NCBI RefSeq assembly: GCF_016907695.1
Contig: NZ_JAFBCK010000001.1
Location: 3,093,001 to 3,157,000 of the forward strand
Direction: 5' to 3'
DNA length: 64,000 nucleotides
DNA from: Actinokineospora baliensis
Lineage (GTDB): Bacteria; Actinomycetota; Actinomycetes; Mycobacteriales; Pseudonocardiaceae
Below are positions 38,991 through 49,103 of the stretch, piece after piece; positions within the stretch are counted from its first letter, which is position 1; the number at the start of each line of letters is the position of its first letter. The position numbers and the translations under genes were made by a program. Under the pieces are notes generated by a model. The model had not been told where the DNA came from. It searched no databases and saw only the letters and a list, made by a program, of their open reading frames with translations.

Positions 38991-40829
38991 ATGACCAGCG
39001 CAACATCGCGGCCCACCCCGGCCGCAGCGAACCACGGGACGGCCACCCCGCACCCTGCCCGGCCCAAGCCAGCACCGCCGTCTGGAACACCCGTCCGGGT
39101 GACCGGTGCGCAGTCGCTCGTCCGGTCGCTCGAGGCGGTGGGCGTCGAGATCGTGTTCGGCATCCCCGGCGGCACGATCCTGCCCGCCTACGACCCGCTG
39201 CTGGACTCGACCAGGCTGCGGCACGTGCTGGTGCGCCACGAGCAGGGCGCCGGGCACGCCGCGACCGGGTACGCGCAGGCCACCGGCAAGGTCGGCGTGT
39301 GCATGGCCACCTCGGGTCCGGGCGCGACGAACCTGGTCACCCCGCTGGCCGACGCGAACATGGACTCGGTCCCGGTGGTGGCCATCACCGGCCAGCAGTC
39401 GCGCGGGCTGATCGGCACCGACGCCTTCCAGGAAGCCGACATCTGCGGCATCACGCTGCCGATCACCAAGCACAACTTCCTGGTCACCGACCCCGCCGAC
39501 ATCCCGCGCACGATCGCCGAGGCGTTCCACCTGGCCAAGACCGGCCGCCCCGGCCCGGTCCTGGTGGACATCCCCAAGGACGTGCTGCAGGAGACCACCG
39601 CGTTCACCTGGCCGCCGGAGCTGCGGCTGCCCGGCTACCGGCCGACCACCCGCCCGCACGGCAAGCAGGTGCGCGAGGCGGCGAAGCTGATCTGCGGCGC
39701 CAAGCGCCCGGTGCTCTACGTCGGCGGCGGCGTGATCAAGGCAGACGCCTCGGCCGAACTGCGGGAACTGGCCGAGCTGACCGGGATCCCGGTGGTCACC
39801 ACGCTGATGGCGCGCGGCGCGTTCCCCGACTCGCACAAGCTGCACCTGGGCATGCCCGGCATGCACGGCACCGTCCCCGCGGTCGGCGCGATGCAGCGCA
39901 GCGACCTGCTGGTGGCCCTCGGCGCGCGCTTCGACGACCGGGTCACCGGGCAGCTGAGCAGCTTCGCGCCCGACGCCGCGATCGTGCACGCCGACATCGA
40001 CCCCGCCGAGATCTCCAAGAACCGCCGCGCCGACGTGCCGATCGTGGGCGACTGCAAGGAGATCCTGGTCGAGCTGATCGCCGCGGTGAAGGCGGAGCGG
40101 GCCAACGGCAGCACCGACCTGACCCCGTGGTGGACCACCCTCGACGAGTGGCGCGGCACCTTCCCGCTGGGCTACGAGTGGCCGACCGACGGAACCCTGT
40201 CGCCGCAGTACGTCATCGAGCGCATCGGCAGCATCGCCGGGCCGGAGGCGGTCTACACCGCCGGTGTCGGGCAGCACCAGATGTGGGCCGCCCAGCACGT
40301 GCGCTACGAGAACCCGCGCACCTGGCTCAACTCCGGCGGTCTCGGCACCATGGGCTACGCGGTGCCCGCCGCGATGGGCGCCAAGTTCGGCAGGCCGGAC
40401 GCGGTGGTCTGGGCCATCGACGGCGACGGCTGCTTCCAGATGACCAACCAGGAACTGGCCACCTGCGCCATCGAGGGCGCGCCGATCAAGGTCGCGGTCA
40501 TCAACAACGGCAACCTCGGCATGGTCCGGCAGTGGCAGAACCTGTTCTACAGCGAGCGCTACTCGCAGACCGACCTCGGCACGCACAAGCACCGCATCCC
40601 CGACTTCACCCTGCTCGCCGAGGCGCTGGGCTGCGCGGGCCTGCGCTGCGAGACCAAGGAGGACGTCGACTCGGTGATCCACCGCGCGATGTCCATCAAC
40701 GACCGCCCGGTGGTGGTGGACTTCGTGGTCGGCAAGGACGCCCAGGTCTGGCCGATGGTCGCCGCCGGGACCGGCAACGACCACATCATGGCCGCCCGCG
40801 GCATCCGGCCGCTGTTCGACGAAGCGTGA
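38991..40829 (+). CDS. ilvB: Acetolactate synthase large subunit
   Basis: A 612-residue ThDP enzyme making acetolactate (from two pyruvates) or acetohydroxybutyrate. The N-terminal [25 protein letters not shown] contains the catalytic region, and [18 protein letters not shown] the cofactor-activating Glu. The ThDP-binding motif starts at [15 protein letters not shown] and ends in [12 protein letters not shown]. The first 40 residues are a Pro/Ala-rich extension. It starts an ilvB-ilvN-ilvC operon with a long attenuated leader; GAGG in the leader serves as ribosome site. Confidence 0.96.
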   Translation: MTSATSRPTPAAANHGTATPHPARPKPAPPSGTPVRVTGAQSLVRSLEAVGVEIVFGIPGGTILPAYDPLLDSTRLRHVLVRHEQGAGHAATGYAQATGKVGVCMATSGPGATNLVTPLADANMDSVPVVAITGQQSRGLIGTDAFQEADICGITLPITKHNFLVTDPADIPRTIAEAFHLAKTGRPGPVLVDIPKDVLQETTAFTWPPELRLPGYRPTTRPHGKQVREAAKLICGAKRPVLYVGGGVIKADASAELRELAELTGIPVVTTLMARGAFPDSHKLHLGMPGMHGTVPAVGAMQRSDLLVALGARFDDRVTGQLSSFAPDAAIVHADIDPAEISKNRRADVPIVGDCKEILVELIAAVKAERANGSTDLTPWWTTLDEWRGTFPLGYEWPTDGTLSPQYVIERIGSIAGPEAVYTAGVGQHQMWAAQHVRYENPRTWLNSGGLGTMGYAVPAAMGAKFGRPDAVVWAIDGDGCFQMTNQELATCAIEGAPIKVAVINNGNLGMVRQWQNLFYSERYSQTDLGTHKHRIPDFTLLAEALGCAGLRCETKEDVDSVIHRAMSINDRPVVVDFVVGKDAQVWPMVAAGTGNDHIMAARGIRPLFDEA

Positions 40830-40857
40830 CCCGGCCGACCCGACAGGACTGATCCCC

Positions 40858-41364
40858 ATGAGCAAACACACCCTCAGCGTGCTGGTGGAGAACAAGCCCG
40901 GCGTGCTGGCCCGGGTCGCCGGGCTGTTCTCCCGGCGCGGGTTCAACATCGACTCCCTCGCCGTCGGGCCGACCGAGCACCCGGACGTGTCCAGGATGAC
41001 CATCGTGGTCGCCGTCGAGGACCTGCCGCTGGAGCAGGTCACCAAGCAGCTCAACAAGCTGATCAACGTGATCAAGATCGTCGAGCTCGAGGCCTCGGCC
41101 GCGGTGCGCCGCGAACTGCTGCTGGTCAAGGTCCGCGCCGACGCCACCGTGCGCAGCCAGGTCCTGGAGACCGTGCAGCTGTTCCGGGCCAAGGTCGTCG
41201 ACGTCTCCCCGGAGGCGCTCACCATCGAGGCGACCGGCACCGCCGACAAGATCGAGGCGCTGCTGCGCATGCTCGAGCCCTACGGGGTGCGCGAGATGGT
41301 GCAGTCCGGCATGGTCGCCATCGGCCGCGGCCCGCGCTCGATCACCGCGACTGCTGTTCGATAG
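40858..41364 (+). CDS. ilvN: Acetolactate synthase regulatory (small) subunit
   Basis: A 168-residue subunit with an N-terminal ACT domain (TLSVLVENKPGVLARVAGLFSRRGFNIDSLAVGPTEH) and a C-terminal ALS_ss domain. It binds valine and confers feedback inhibition on IlvB. It begins 28 nt after ilvB in the same operon. Length is normal. Confidence 0.96.
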   Translation: MSKHTLSVLVENKPGVLARVAGLFSRRGFNIDSLAVGPTEHPDVSRMTIVVAVEDLPLEQVTKQLNKLINVIKIVELEASAAVRRELLLVKVRADATVRSQVLETVQLFRAKVVDVSPEALTIEATGTADKIEALLRMLEPYGVREMVQSGMVAIGRGPRSITATAVR

Positions 41365-42489
<1,125 letters not shown>

Positions 42490-42503
42490 GGTTGTGCTTT
42501 CCC

Positions 42504-42539
42504 GGGAGGGGGCCGTGCACCGGCCCCCTCCCTTCTTTT
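42504..42539 (+). terminator. Intrinsic terminator after ilvC
   Basis: A perfect 12-bp stem, GGGAGGGGGCCG (42504-42515) and CGGCCCCCTCCC (42521-42532), followed by TTCTTTT. It also abuts the stop codon of the convergent hypothetical gene. Confidence 0.9.
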
Positions 42540-43266
42540 AGAAGTCCGGTTCCGTGCACAGCGTGATCAGGACCGCGGGCGCGAGTTCGGGGGCGAAGGA
42601 GTAGCCGGGGAAACCGCCCCAGCGCACGGACTCCCGCAGGTACTCGACCAGGGTGATCCCCTCGCGGCCCGCGACGCCGCGCACCACCGGGTCGGCCACC
42701 GACGACGGCAGGTCCAGGTCTTGCGTACCGCCGGGCACGTTCGCCTTCCGCCGCTCGTCCGGGGCCAACGGGAAGAAGAAGTCCGGTTGACCGCCGTGCT
42801 CGTCCCAGTCGGCGGCCAGGCTGTACGCGCCGGGCAGGCACAACGGATCCGGGTACTCCGGGCCGGGCGGCTCGCCGCGCGGAACCGGTTCCAGGTGGTA
42901 GGACAAGAGCAATGCCTCACTGTCACCGGCGAACCACACCCGACCCACTTGGCGTAGGCAGGCCTCCAACGCGAACGGCAACTCGACCTTGTCGGTCAAG
43001 GAATCGATGAGGGCGATCGCGCCCTCCGTGGGCGGTTCGTGCGGTTCGAGACCATTGGCCGACACCCAGCCCAACTCGGGCAACGCCGCCGCGATCCGGG
43101 CCACGTCCTGCCCGGCCCGGAACATCGTCTCGTCCGCGACCGCGGCCACGTCCTCGACCAGCGCGTCCGGAACCGGGCCCAGCGCCCGCAACTCGGCCCA
43201 CACCGCGTCCCGCTCACCGCGCAGGTAGCGCTGGAAGTACGAGGTCACCGGGATCAGGTTACGCAC
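42538..43266 (-). CDS. Conserved hypothetical protein, actinobacterial
   Basis: A 242-residue protein, probably globular and soluble. It opens with NLIPVTSYFQRYLRGERDAV, contains a Trp/Gly-rich middle (RQVGRVWFAGDSEALLLSYH) and ends with a conserved VRWGGFPGYSF-like segment, typical of a widespread actinobacterial family with no known role. A long Asp/Pro-rich loop lies in the middle (about residues 135-170). The GTG at 43266 was chosen because the family starts there. It is convergent with ilvC and divergent from the DUF397 gene. No function can be assigned. Confidence 0.75.
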   Translation of the reverse strand: MRNLIPVTSYFQRYLRGERDAVWAELRALGPVPDALVEDVAAVADETMFRAGQDVARIAAALPELGWVSANGLEPHEPPTEGAIALIDSLTDKVELPFALEACLRQVGRVWFAGDSEALLLSYHLEPVPRGEPPGPEYPDPLCLPGAYSLAADWDEHGGQPDFFFPLAPDERRKANVPGGTQDLDLPSSVADPVVRGVAGREGITLVEYLRESVRWGGFPGYSFAPELAPAVLITLCTEPDF

Positions 43267-43375
43267 CGCGACCGCGCGAACCGCCCGCGACACGGTGCGT
43301 GCGGGCGCCCCTGGCGGCCTGCGGTATACCTGATCCCCGGCGGATACCCCATCCACCACCGAACGAGGAGACGTG

Positions 43376-43651
43376 ATGGACAGCGCACCCATCTACGACG
43401 ACAAGGCCGAGGTCCGCGGCAACCTGGACCTGTCCAAGGCCGAGTGGCAGCGCGCCGCCGAACCCGACGCCGACCCCGACGGCGAGTACGTCGAGATCGC
43501 CTTCGTCCCGCACACCGACGGCAAGACCTACATCGCCATGCGCAACTCCCGCTTCACCGGCCCGCAGGACACCGTGCTGGTGTTCACCGAATCGGAGTGG
43601 GACGCCTTCGTCGAGGGCGCCAAGGCCGGGGAGTTCGACGAGCCGTGGTGA
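43376..43651 (+). CDS. DUF397-domain protein
   Basis: A 91-residue protein with a DUF397 core (residues ~20-85): DLSKAEWQRAAEP at the start, EYVEIAFVPHTDGKTYIAMRNS in the middle, and VLVFTESEWDAFVEGAKAGEFD at the end. DUF397 proteins in actinomycetes are usually coupled to helix-turn-helix regulators (as in the WhiJ/BldB-like systems), but no such regulator gene is present beside it. The ATG follows a GAGGAG ribosome site. It overlaps the next gene, a repetitive proline-rich protein, by 4 nt (GTGA), so the two are translationally coupled. That pairing is unusual. Confidence 0.85.
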   Translation: MDSAPIYDDKAEVRGNLDLSKAEWQRAAEPDADPDGEYVEIAFVPHTDGKTYIAMRNSRFTGPQDTVLVFTESEWDAFVEGAKAGEFDEPW

Positions 43652-45588
43652 CCCCACCCGGGGCGGACCCCACCCCGGTCTGGATCCCCCCGGAAGCCCT
43701 CGCCGCCGCGGCGGCGGAGGAACCGACGCGGACGGAGGTGATCCCCCCGCCCGCACCCCCCGGCACCCACCCCACGGTCGACCTGCGCCGAGACCCGCGC
43801 CAGCACTCGGGACAACTCCCAGTGCCCCCCACCCCGTCGCCGCACCCGACCGCCACCTCGGGAAACCTGCCCGCACCACCGGTAGGCGACCCCACCCCAC
43901 CGCGGTTGCCCACCCCGCCACCCCACCACCAGCCCCCACCCCCGGCGTGGCGCCCGCCCACCCCGCACCCACCACCCCCGGCGGCGCACCCCTCGCCCCA
44001 CCCACCCACGGCAGCCCAGGCCGCGTCGCACCAAGCGGTGGTGTCGCAGCCCGTGTCGTCTCAACCCGTGCCGGCCCGGGCCGCGTCGCACCAAGCGGTG
44101 GCGCCCCAGCCCGTATCGCCTCAACCCACGCCGGCCCAGGCCGGGTCGCGCCAAGCGGTGGTGTCGCAGCCCGCATCGCCCCAGCCCGCATCGCCTCAGC
44201 CGGTGTCGCACCAAGCGGTGGTGTCGCAGTCCGCGTCGTCTCAACCCACGCCACCCCCAGCGCCGTCACACCAAGCCGTGGCGCCCCAGCCCGCATCGCC
44301 TCAGCCGATGTCACACCACGCGGTGGTGGCGCAGCCCGTTTCGTCTCTGCCGCTGCCGCCTCACCCCGTGGCGCCCCAGACCGTTTCGTCTCAGCCGGTG
44401 TCACATCATGCGGTGGTGGCGCCGTCTGCTCCGCCTCAACCGGCGCCGCATCTCACGGTTGCGCCGCAGCCTGCCTCGTCTCAACCGATGCCACTTCACA
44501 CGGTGGTGGCGCCGTCTGCTTCGCCTCAGCCGTTGCCAGGCCATGCGGTGGTGCCGCGGCCCGCATCGCGCCAACCCGTGCCACCCCAGCCCGCGCCGCA
44601 CCAAGCTGTGCCGCCGCAGCCTGCATCGCTTCAACCGGTGTCGCATCAAGCTGTGTCGCCCCAGTCCGTGCCGCCTCAACCGGCCCCACACCACGCTGTG
44701 ACACCCCAGCCCGCACCGCCCCGATCCGCGCCACATCAAGCTGTGTCGCACCAACCCGTTCCGCCCCAGCCCGCGCCGGTCGTACAGTCCCGCGCGCAGG
44801 CCCAGCCCCCGCACTCCACCGGTCCGCGCCCCGTGGTCCCCCTGTCTTCCGGTCCTCATTCCGCTGGTGTGCGGGTCGCGGGACCATCCGCCGCCGGTCC
44901 GCAGCCCACCGGCGCTCACTCCACCGGTTCGCACCGGCAGCCCGTCGGTGCGCAGTCGACCGGCTCGCAGCCTGTGGTTCCGCAGCCGATCGGTCCGCAC
45001 TCGACTGGTCCGCAGCCTGTGGTCCCGCCGCCCGCCGGTCCTCATTCCGCAGGTCCGCGGAACGCGGGCCCGCGGCCCGCAGGTCCGCACGTGACCGGTC
45101 CGCGTCCCGCGGTTCAGCAGGCCATTGGCCCCTCCGGTTCGCACCAGCAGCCCGTCGGTCCGCACTCAACCGGCTCGCATCCCGCGATCCCCAACCCCGT
45201 TGGCCCGCACCCGACCGGCCAGCACCCGAGCGGCCCGCACCCGACCAACCAGCGCCCGAGCGGCCCGCACCACACCGGTCCGCGGCCCGTCCACCGACCG
45301 CCCGATGCGTCCAGCCCGGGTTTCCGCCCCGTCGCCCCGCGGCCGGACTTCTCGAGCCCGGGTTTTCCGCCCGTCAGCCCCTCCTTCGGCCCAGGTGGTT
45401 TCGGCCCGACCGGGTCCGGCGGATACGTCACCGGCACCACGCCCGTGCCGGTGCGCGGCTCTGAGCCGGAGGAGTTGCCCACGGCCAAGGCGCAGGAGCG
45501 GAAGCGGCCCGCGTACCTGGTGGAGGGGGATGACGACGAGGTGTTCGGGAACGCGGAGTTCACCGCGCCGCCGGTGATCGGGGAGTGA
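43648..45588 (+). CDS. Long proline-rich repetitive, probably disordered protein
   Basis: A 646-residue protein starting at a GTG that overlaps the DUF397 stop. After about 55 ordered-looking residues (PVWIPPEALAAAAAEE, VIPPPAPPGTHPTVD) comes a proline-rich run. About 30 degenerate 9-12-residue repeats around SHQAVVSQPVSSQPVP follow (to about residue 385), then about 20 repeats around STGPQPVVPPPAGPHSAG. A charged conserved-looking C-terminus reads KRPAYLVEGDDDEVFGNAEF and ends APPVIGE. Pro, Gln, His, Ser and Thr dominate. There is no signal peptide or membrane helix. I recognise no family; the ordered C-terminus may be a docking motif. Such repeats point to a scaffold or phase-separating protein, but that is speculation. 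Confidence 0.75.
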   Translation: MTPPGADPTPVWIPPEALAAAAAEEPTRTEVIPPPAPPGTHPTVDLRRDPRQHSGQLPVPPTPSPHPTATSGNLPAPPVGDPTPPRLPTPPPHHQPPPPAWRPPTPHPPPPAAHPSPHPPTAAQAASHQAVVSQPVSSQPVPARAASHQAVAPQPVSPQPTPAQAGSRQAVVSQPASPQPASPQPVSHQAVVSQSASSQPTPPPAPSHQAVAPQPASPQPMSHHAVVAQPVSSLPLPPHPVAPQTVSSQPVSHHAVVAPSAPPQPAPHLTVAPQPASSQPMPLHTVVAPSASPQPLPGHAVVPRPASRQPVPPQPAPHQAVPPQPASLQPVSHQAVSPQSVPPQPAPHHAVTPQPAPPRSAPHQAVSHQPVPPQPAPVVQSRAQAQPPHSTGPRPVVPLSSGPHSAGVRVAGPSAAGPQPTGAHSTGSHRQPVGAQSTGSQPVVPQPIGPHSTGPQPVVPPPAGPHSAGPRNAGPRPAGPHVTGPRPAVQQAIGPSGSHQQPVGPHSTGSHPAIPNPVGPHPTGQHPSGPHPTNQRPSGPHHTGPRPVHRPPDASSPGFRPVAPRPDFSSPGFPPVSPSFGPGGFGPTGSGGYVTGTTPVPVRGSEPEELPTAKAQERKRPAYLVEGDDDEVFGNAEFTAPPVIGE

Positions 45589-45632
45589 GGGCGGTGTCGC
45601 AACACTGCCATGTCACCTGGCTCACCCTGCGG

Positions 45633-45660
45633 TTGAACGGTTCAGAGACCGGCCTAGACT
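45633..45660 (+). promoter_or_regulatory. serA: serA promoter
   Basis: TTGAAC (45633-45638), a 16-nt spacer and TAGACT (45655-45660) upstream of serA, giving a 5' leader of about 57 nt with a GGAG ribosome site. Confidence 0.65.
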
Positions 45661-45723
45661 CGGGGTCTTGGGTTACAGCGCCGTAACCGCGTCCCTCCGC
45701 AGAGCCAGCTCAGGAGTTGCAGC

Positions 45724-47316
45724 GTGACCACTACGAGCCGCCCCGTCGTCCTCATCGCCGAGAAGCTCGCGCCGTCTGTGCTGGAGGTGTTCGGCGACGA
45801 GTTCGACGTCCGCCAGGTCGACGGCACCGACCGCCCGGCGTTGCTGTCCGCGGTGTCCGGTGCGGACGCGCTGCTGGTGCGCTCGGCCACCCAGGTCGAC
45901 GCCGAGGTGCTCAAGGCGACCGACACGCTCAAGGTCGTGGCCCGCGCGGGTGTCGGCCTGGACAACGTCGACGTGCCCTCCGCCACCGACCGGGGTGTGC
46001 TGGTGGTCAACGCGCCCACCTCCAACATCGTCTCCGCCGCCGAGCACGCTGTCGCGCTGCTGCTCGCGGTCGCCCGCCAGATCCCGGCCGCGCACCAGAC
46101 GCTGCAGGAGGGGCAGTGGAAGCGCAGCGCGTTCTCCGGGGTGGAGTTGCTGGGCAAGACCGTCGGCGTGGTCGGCCTCGGCAAGATCGGGCAGCTGTTC
46201 GCCCAGCGCCTGGCCGCTTTCGGCACCACGCTGATCGCCTACGACCCCTACGCCTCCGCCGCGCGCGCCGCGCAGCTGGGCATCGAGCTCGTCGAGCTCG
46301 ACGAGCTGCTCGCCCGCGCCGACGTCATCTCCGTGCACCTGCCCAAGACGCCGGAGACCAAGGGCCTGATCAACGCCGAGGCGCTGGCCAAGACCAAGAA
46401 GGGCGTGCTCATCGTCAACGCCGCCCGCGGTGGCCTCATCGACGAGCAGGCGCTGGTCGACGCGGTGCGCAGCGGCCAGGTCGGCGGCGCCGGGGTGGAC
46501 GTGTTCACCAAGGAGCCGACCACCGAGAGCGTGCTGTTCGGCGTGCCGGGCATCATCGTCACCCCGCACCTGGGCGCCTCCACCGGTGAGGCGCAGGACC
46601 GCGCGGGCACCGACGTGGCGCACTCGGTGCGGCTGGCGCTGCGCGGCGACTTCGTGCCGGACGCGGTGAACGTGGCCGGTGGCGCCGTCGGCGAGGAGGT
46701 CCGCCCGTACCTGCCGCTGACCCAGAAGCTGGGCACCGTGCTCTCCGCCCTCGGCGGCAAGGCGCCCACCTCGATCACCGTGCTCGTCCGCGGCGAACTG
46801 TCCACTGAGGACGTCTCGATCCTGCCGCTCGCGGCGCTGCGCGGGGTGTTCGCAGGCATCGTCGAGGACCAGGTGACCTTCGTCAACGCGCCCCGGCTCG
46901 CCGAGACGCTCGGGGTCACCGTCGAGGTGGCCAAGGAGAGCGAGAGCCTCAACCACCGCAGCGTGGTCACCCTGCGCGGGGTCTACCCCGACGGCGCCGC
47001 GGTCACCGTCAGCGGCACCCTCTCCGGCCTGGGCCAGGCGCAGAAGCTGGTCGAGGTGCACGGCCGCTCGTTCGACCTGCGCGCCGAGGGCGACGTGGTG
47101 CTGCTGGAGTACCCGGAGCGCCCCGGCGTGATGGGCACCGTGGGCACCCTGCTCGGCGAGGCCGGGGTGAACATCGACGCCGCCCAGATCAGCCAGACCA
47201 CCGACGGCGACGCGGTGATGCTGCTGCGGGTGGACCGCGCGGTCGACCAGTCGGTGCTGGAGTCCATCGGCGCTTCGATCGGCGCGACCATCGTCCGCTC
47301 GGTCGACTTCGGCTGA
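45724..47316 (+). CDS. serA: D-3-phosphoglycerate dehydrogenase
   Basis: A 530-residue enzyme, the first step of serine synthesis. The substrate and NAD domains contain the VVGLGKIGQLFAQRL motif, the Arg in NAARGGLIDEQAL, the Glu/Asp pair in DVFTKEPT and the catalytic His in VTPHLGASTGEAQ. An additional ASB domain and a C-terminal ACT domain (VMGTVGTLLGEAGVNIDAAQI) make it the long form found in mycobacteria, where serine inhibits it. The GTG start follows a GGAG motif. It has its own promoter and is followed by a strong hairpin. Confidence 0.96.
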   Translation: MTTTSRPVVLIAEKLAPSVLEVFGDEFDVRQVDGTDRPALLSAVSGADALLVRSATQVDAEVLKATDTLKVVARAGVGLDNVDVPSATDRGVLVVNAPTSNIVSAAEHAVALLLAVARQIPAAHQTLQEGQWKRSAFSGVELLGKTVGVVGLGKIGQLFAQRLAAFGTTLIAYDPYASAARAAQLGIELVELDELLARADVISVHLPKTPETKGLINAEALAKTKKGVLIVNAARGGLIDEQALVDAVRSGQVGGAGVDVFTKEPTTESVLFGVPGIIVTPHLGASTGEAQDRAGTDVAHSVRLALRGDFVPDAVNVAGGAVGEEVRPYLPLTQKLGTVLSALGGKAPTSITVLVRGELSTEDVSILPLAALRGVFAGIVEDQVTFVNAPRLAETLGVTVEVAKESESLNHRSVVTLRGVYPDGAAVTVSGTLSGLGQAQKLVEVHGRSFDLRAEGDVVLLEYPERPGVMGTVGTLLGEAGVNIDAAQISQTTDGDAVMLLRVDRAVDQSVLESIGASIGATIVRSVDFG

Positions 47317-47375
47317 GCCCGGCTCGACTTCCGCCGCGCCCGGTCCACGGACTGGGACGCGGTGCGGGGCCCCGG

Positions 47376-47414
47376 GGTGCCCGGATCGGTTGGTCGACAA
47401 CCGATCCGGGCACC
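47376..47414 (+). terminator. Hairpin after serA
   Basis: Perfect 17-bp arms (47376-47392 and 47398-47414) with a 5-nt loop (GTCGA). No T-run. Probable terminator of serA. Confidence 0.8.
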
Positions 47415-47555
47415 GTTCGTGTTACCCGAGGGCCCTTGTGACCACGAATCGCCACCCAGAGGGGTGGCGAGATGCGGCGACCGGACGACTTCCCGGTAGC
47501 CTTCCCTCGACTACCAGGCCCTGACAGTTCGGGCCGATACCCGGGAGGTGTGTGC

Positions 47556-48593
47556 ATGCGGCTCGCGGTGATCCCAGGTGACGGGATCGGGCCGGAAGTG
47601 ATCGCCGAGGCGCTGAAGGTGCTCGGTGAGGTCGTTCCGACCGCGGAGATCACCCGATACGACCTCGGCGCTGCTCGGTGGCACGCGACGGGGGAACTCC
47701 TGCCGGAATCCGTGCTCGCCGAGTTGCGCGAGCACGACGCGATCCTGCTCGGCGCGGTCGGCGACCCCTCGGTGCCCAGCGGCATCCTCGAGCGCGGGCT
47801 GCTGCTGCGGCTGCGCTTCGAACTCGACCACCACGTGAACCTGCGCCCGGCGCGGCTGTACCCGGGCGTGAAGAGCCCGATCGCCGACCCTGGCGAGATC
47901 GACATGATCGTGGTCAGGGAGGGCACCGAGGGCCTGTACGCGGGCAACGGTGGACTGTTGCGAAAGGACACTCCGCACGAGATCGCCACCGAGGTGAGCG
48001 TGAACACCTCGTTCGGCGTGGAGCGGGTCGTGCGCGACGCGTTCACCCGCGCCTCGGCGCGCCCGCGCAAGCACCTCACGCTGGTCCACAAGACCAACGT
48101 GCTCACCCACGCGGGCTCGTTGTGGTCGCGCGTGGTGGAGGAGGTGTCGCTGCAGCACCCGGACGTGACGGTGGCCTACCAGCACGTGGACGCCACGACC
48201 ATCCACATGGTGACCGACCCCACCCGGTTCGACGTGATCGTCACCGACAACCTGTTCGGCGACATCCTCACCGACCTGGCCGCGGCCGTGACCGGCGGCA
48301 TCGGCCTGGCCGCCAGCGGCAACCTCGACATCACCCGGCGCAACCCGAGCATGTTCGAGCCGGTGCACGGCAGCGCGCCGGACATCGCGGGCCAGGGCAT
48401 TGCCGACCCGACCGCCGCCGTGCTGTCGGTGGCCCTGCTGCTCGACCACCTCGGTGAGGTGGAAGCGGCCAGGCGCATCGAGGCCTCGGTCGCCTTCGAC
48501 CTGGCCACCCGCGACCACAGTTCGCCTGGCGGCACCTTCGCCATCGGCGACCGGCTGGCCGCCCTGGTCTCCTCCAACGCCAAGACCGCCTGA
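47556..48593 (+). CDS. leuB: 3-isopropylmalate dehydrogenase
   Basis: A 345-residue NAD-dependent dehydrogenase of the isopropylmalate/isocitrate family. It opens with [20 protein letters not shown]. The substrate motif is [15 protein letters not shown], Lys-Thr-Asn are in [12 protein letters not shown], metal-binding Asp residues are in [15 protein letters not shown], and [16 protein letters not shown] is near the C-terminus. ATG 47556 was chosen because a GGGAGG site lies upstream, although the frame stays open to 47472. A small perfect hairpin (47449-47470) lies in the leader. It stands apart from leuCD at 56 kb but in the same pathway. Confidence 0.95.
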   Translation: MRLAVIPGDGIGPEVIAEALKVLGEVVPTAEITRYDLGAARWHATGELLPESVLAELREHDAILLGAVGDPSVPSGILERGLLLRLRFELDHHVNLRPARLYPGVKSPIADPGEIDMIVVREGTEGLYAGNGGLLRKDTPHEIATEVSVNTSFGVERVVRDAFTRASARPRKHLTLVHKTNVLTHAGSLWSRVVEEVSLQHPDVTVAYQHVDATTIHMVTDPTRFDVIVTDNLFGDILTDLAAAVTGGIGLAASGNLDITRRNPSMFEPVHGSAPDIAGQGIADPTAAVLSVALLLDHLGEVEAARRIEASVAFDLATRDHSSPGGTFAIGDRLAALVSSNAKTA

Positions 48594-48612
48594 CCCAGGC
48601 ACCAGATCGTCG

Positions 48613-48649
48613 CCGAACGGCCGCCCCGGAACCCGGGGCGGCCGTTCGG
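48613..48649 (+). repeat. Hairpin repeat, copy 1 (after leuB)
   Basis: A perfect 17-bp stem (48613-48629 with 48633-48649) and a 3-nt loop, 20 nt after the leuB stop. It probably acts as a terminator. An identical 37-nt copy lies 193 bp downstream. Confidence 0.85.
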
Positions 48650-48805
48650 TGTTTCGGGGCTGGTGTGACGGGGGACCTGCGGCGGCCGCCAGGTGTCTTG
48701 GGGTGTTGGTAGGTGGGCCGGTCAGCGACTCGGCACCCGGCACCGTTGCCTGGCCGCATCGATGCCCTCGCGCGCCGGGCGCGCCTCTTCCGGGCGCTGT
48801 TCGTT

Positions 48806-48842
48806 CCGAACGGCCGCCCCGGAACCCGGGGCGGCCGTTCGG
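48806..48842 (+). repeat. Hairpin repeat, copy 2
   Basis: Same 37 nt as the copy at 48613, including the loop and several following bases (GGTGTT, then G-rich). The sequence between the two copies shows no gene. Two copies of a perfect hairpin so close together suggest duplication of a terminator or a mobile REP-like unit. Confidence 0.85.
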
Positions 48843-48910
48843 TGTTCGGGGGTGGTGGAGGGGTTTGCGGGCACTAACCCCTCCCACTCGATGGGAGCGC
48901 GGGTCCGTGG

Positions 48911-48942
48911 AGTGGACCTCGGGCGGTCCACTGTGCCACCAT
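48911..48942 (+). promoter_or_regulatory. Candidate promoter/operator of the cimA leader
   Basis: AGTGGACC (48911-48918) and GGTCCACT (48925-48932) form a perfect 8-bp inverted repeat. TGGACC at 48913 may double as -35, with CACCAT (48937-48942) as -10 after 18 nt; this hexamer is 6 nt before the leader-peptide ATG. Weak but consistent with other promoters here. Confidence 0.45.
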
Positions 48943-48948
48943 CGGCGC

Positions 48949-48990
48949 ATGGCATTCGTTGTCGTCATTATTGACAGGCGCGCTGGGTAG
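48949..48990 (+). CDS. cimA leader peptide
   Basis: A 13-residue open frame (MAFVVVIIDRRAG) starting at an ATG 6 nt after a candidate -10. Codons 4-8 are GTT GTC GTC ATT ATT, three valines and two isoleucines in a row, suited to sensing the end products of the pathway the next gene serves. The last codons are the left arm of the following hairpin. Confidence 0.85.
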   Translation: MAFVVVIIDRRAG

Positions 48991-49048
48991 CTCCTCTTCC
49001 GAGCCCAGCGCGCAGACCTCTCGCACCTTCGCGGGGGGTCTTTTTGTT
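48978..49048 (+). promoter_or_regulatory. cimA transcription attenuator
   Basis: Hairpin 1 has perfect 10-bp arms GCGCGCTGGG (48978-48987) and CCCAGCGCGC (49004-49013), its left arm inside the leader-peptide codons. The terminator has 11-bp arms at 49014-49024 and 49031-49041 (two G-U pairs), followed by a T-rich run (TTTTTGTTTG). The overall layout copies the ilvB attenuator. Stalling at Val/Ile codons should favour read-through into the synthase gene. Confidence 0.82.
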
Positions 49049-49103
49049 TGCCCGGAACCCCACCGGCGACCAGAACCCGGCACCACCTAGGAGCGAAGAT
49101 CCC

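Noticed and set aside
43039..43647. N-terminal extension of the proline-rich protein back to 43039
   Set aside because: The extension lies antisense to the hypothetical gene and across the DUF397 gene in another frame. The GTG at 43648 with a 4-nt overlap to the DUF397 stop is a better start.
43947..45464. Alternative frame of 505 residues inside the proline-rich gene
   Set aside because: The repeat DNA keeps several frames open. Only the 43648 frame overlaps the upstream gene and ends in a non-repetitive tail.
47472..47555. 28-residue N-terminal extension of leuB
   Set aside because: The family begins at [14 protein letters not shown] and a GGGAGG site precedes ATG 47556; the extension overlaps a small hairpin in the leader.
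48400..48990. 196-residue open frame across the leuB end and the duplicated hairpins
   Set aside because: It runs out of frame through leuB and two palindromes; the repeated NGRPGTRGG peptide simply reflects the duplicated hairpin.
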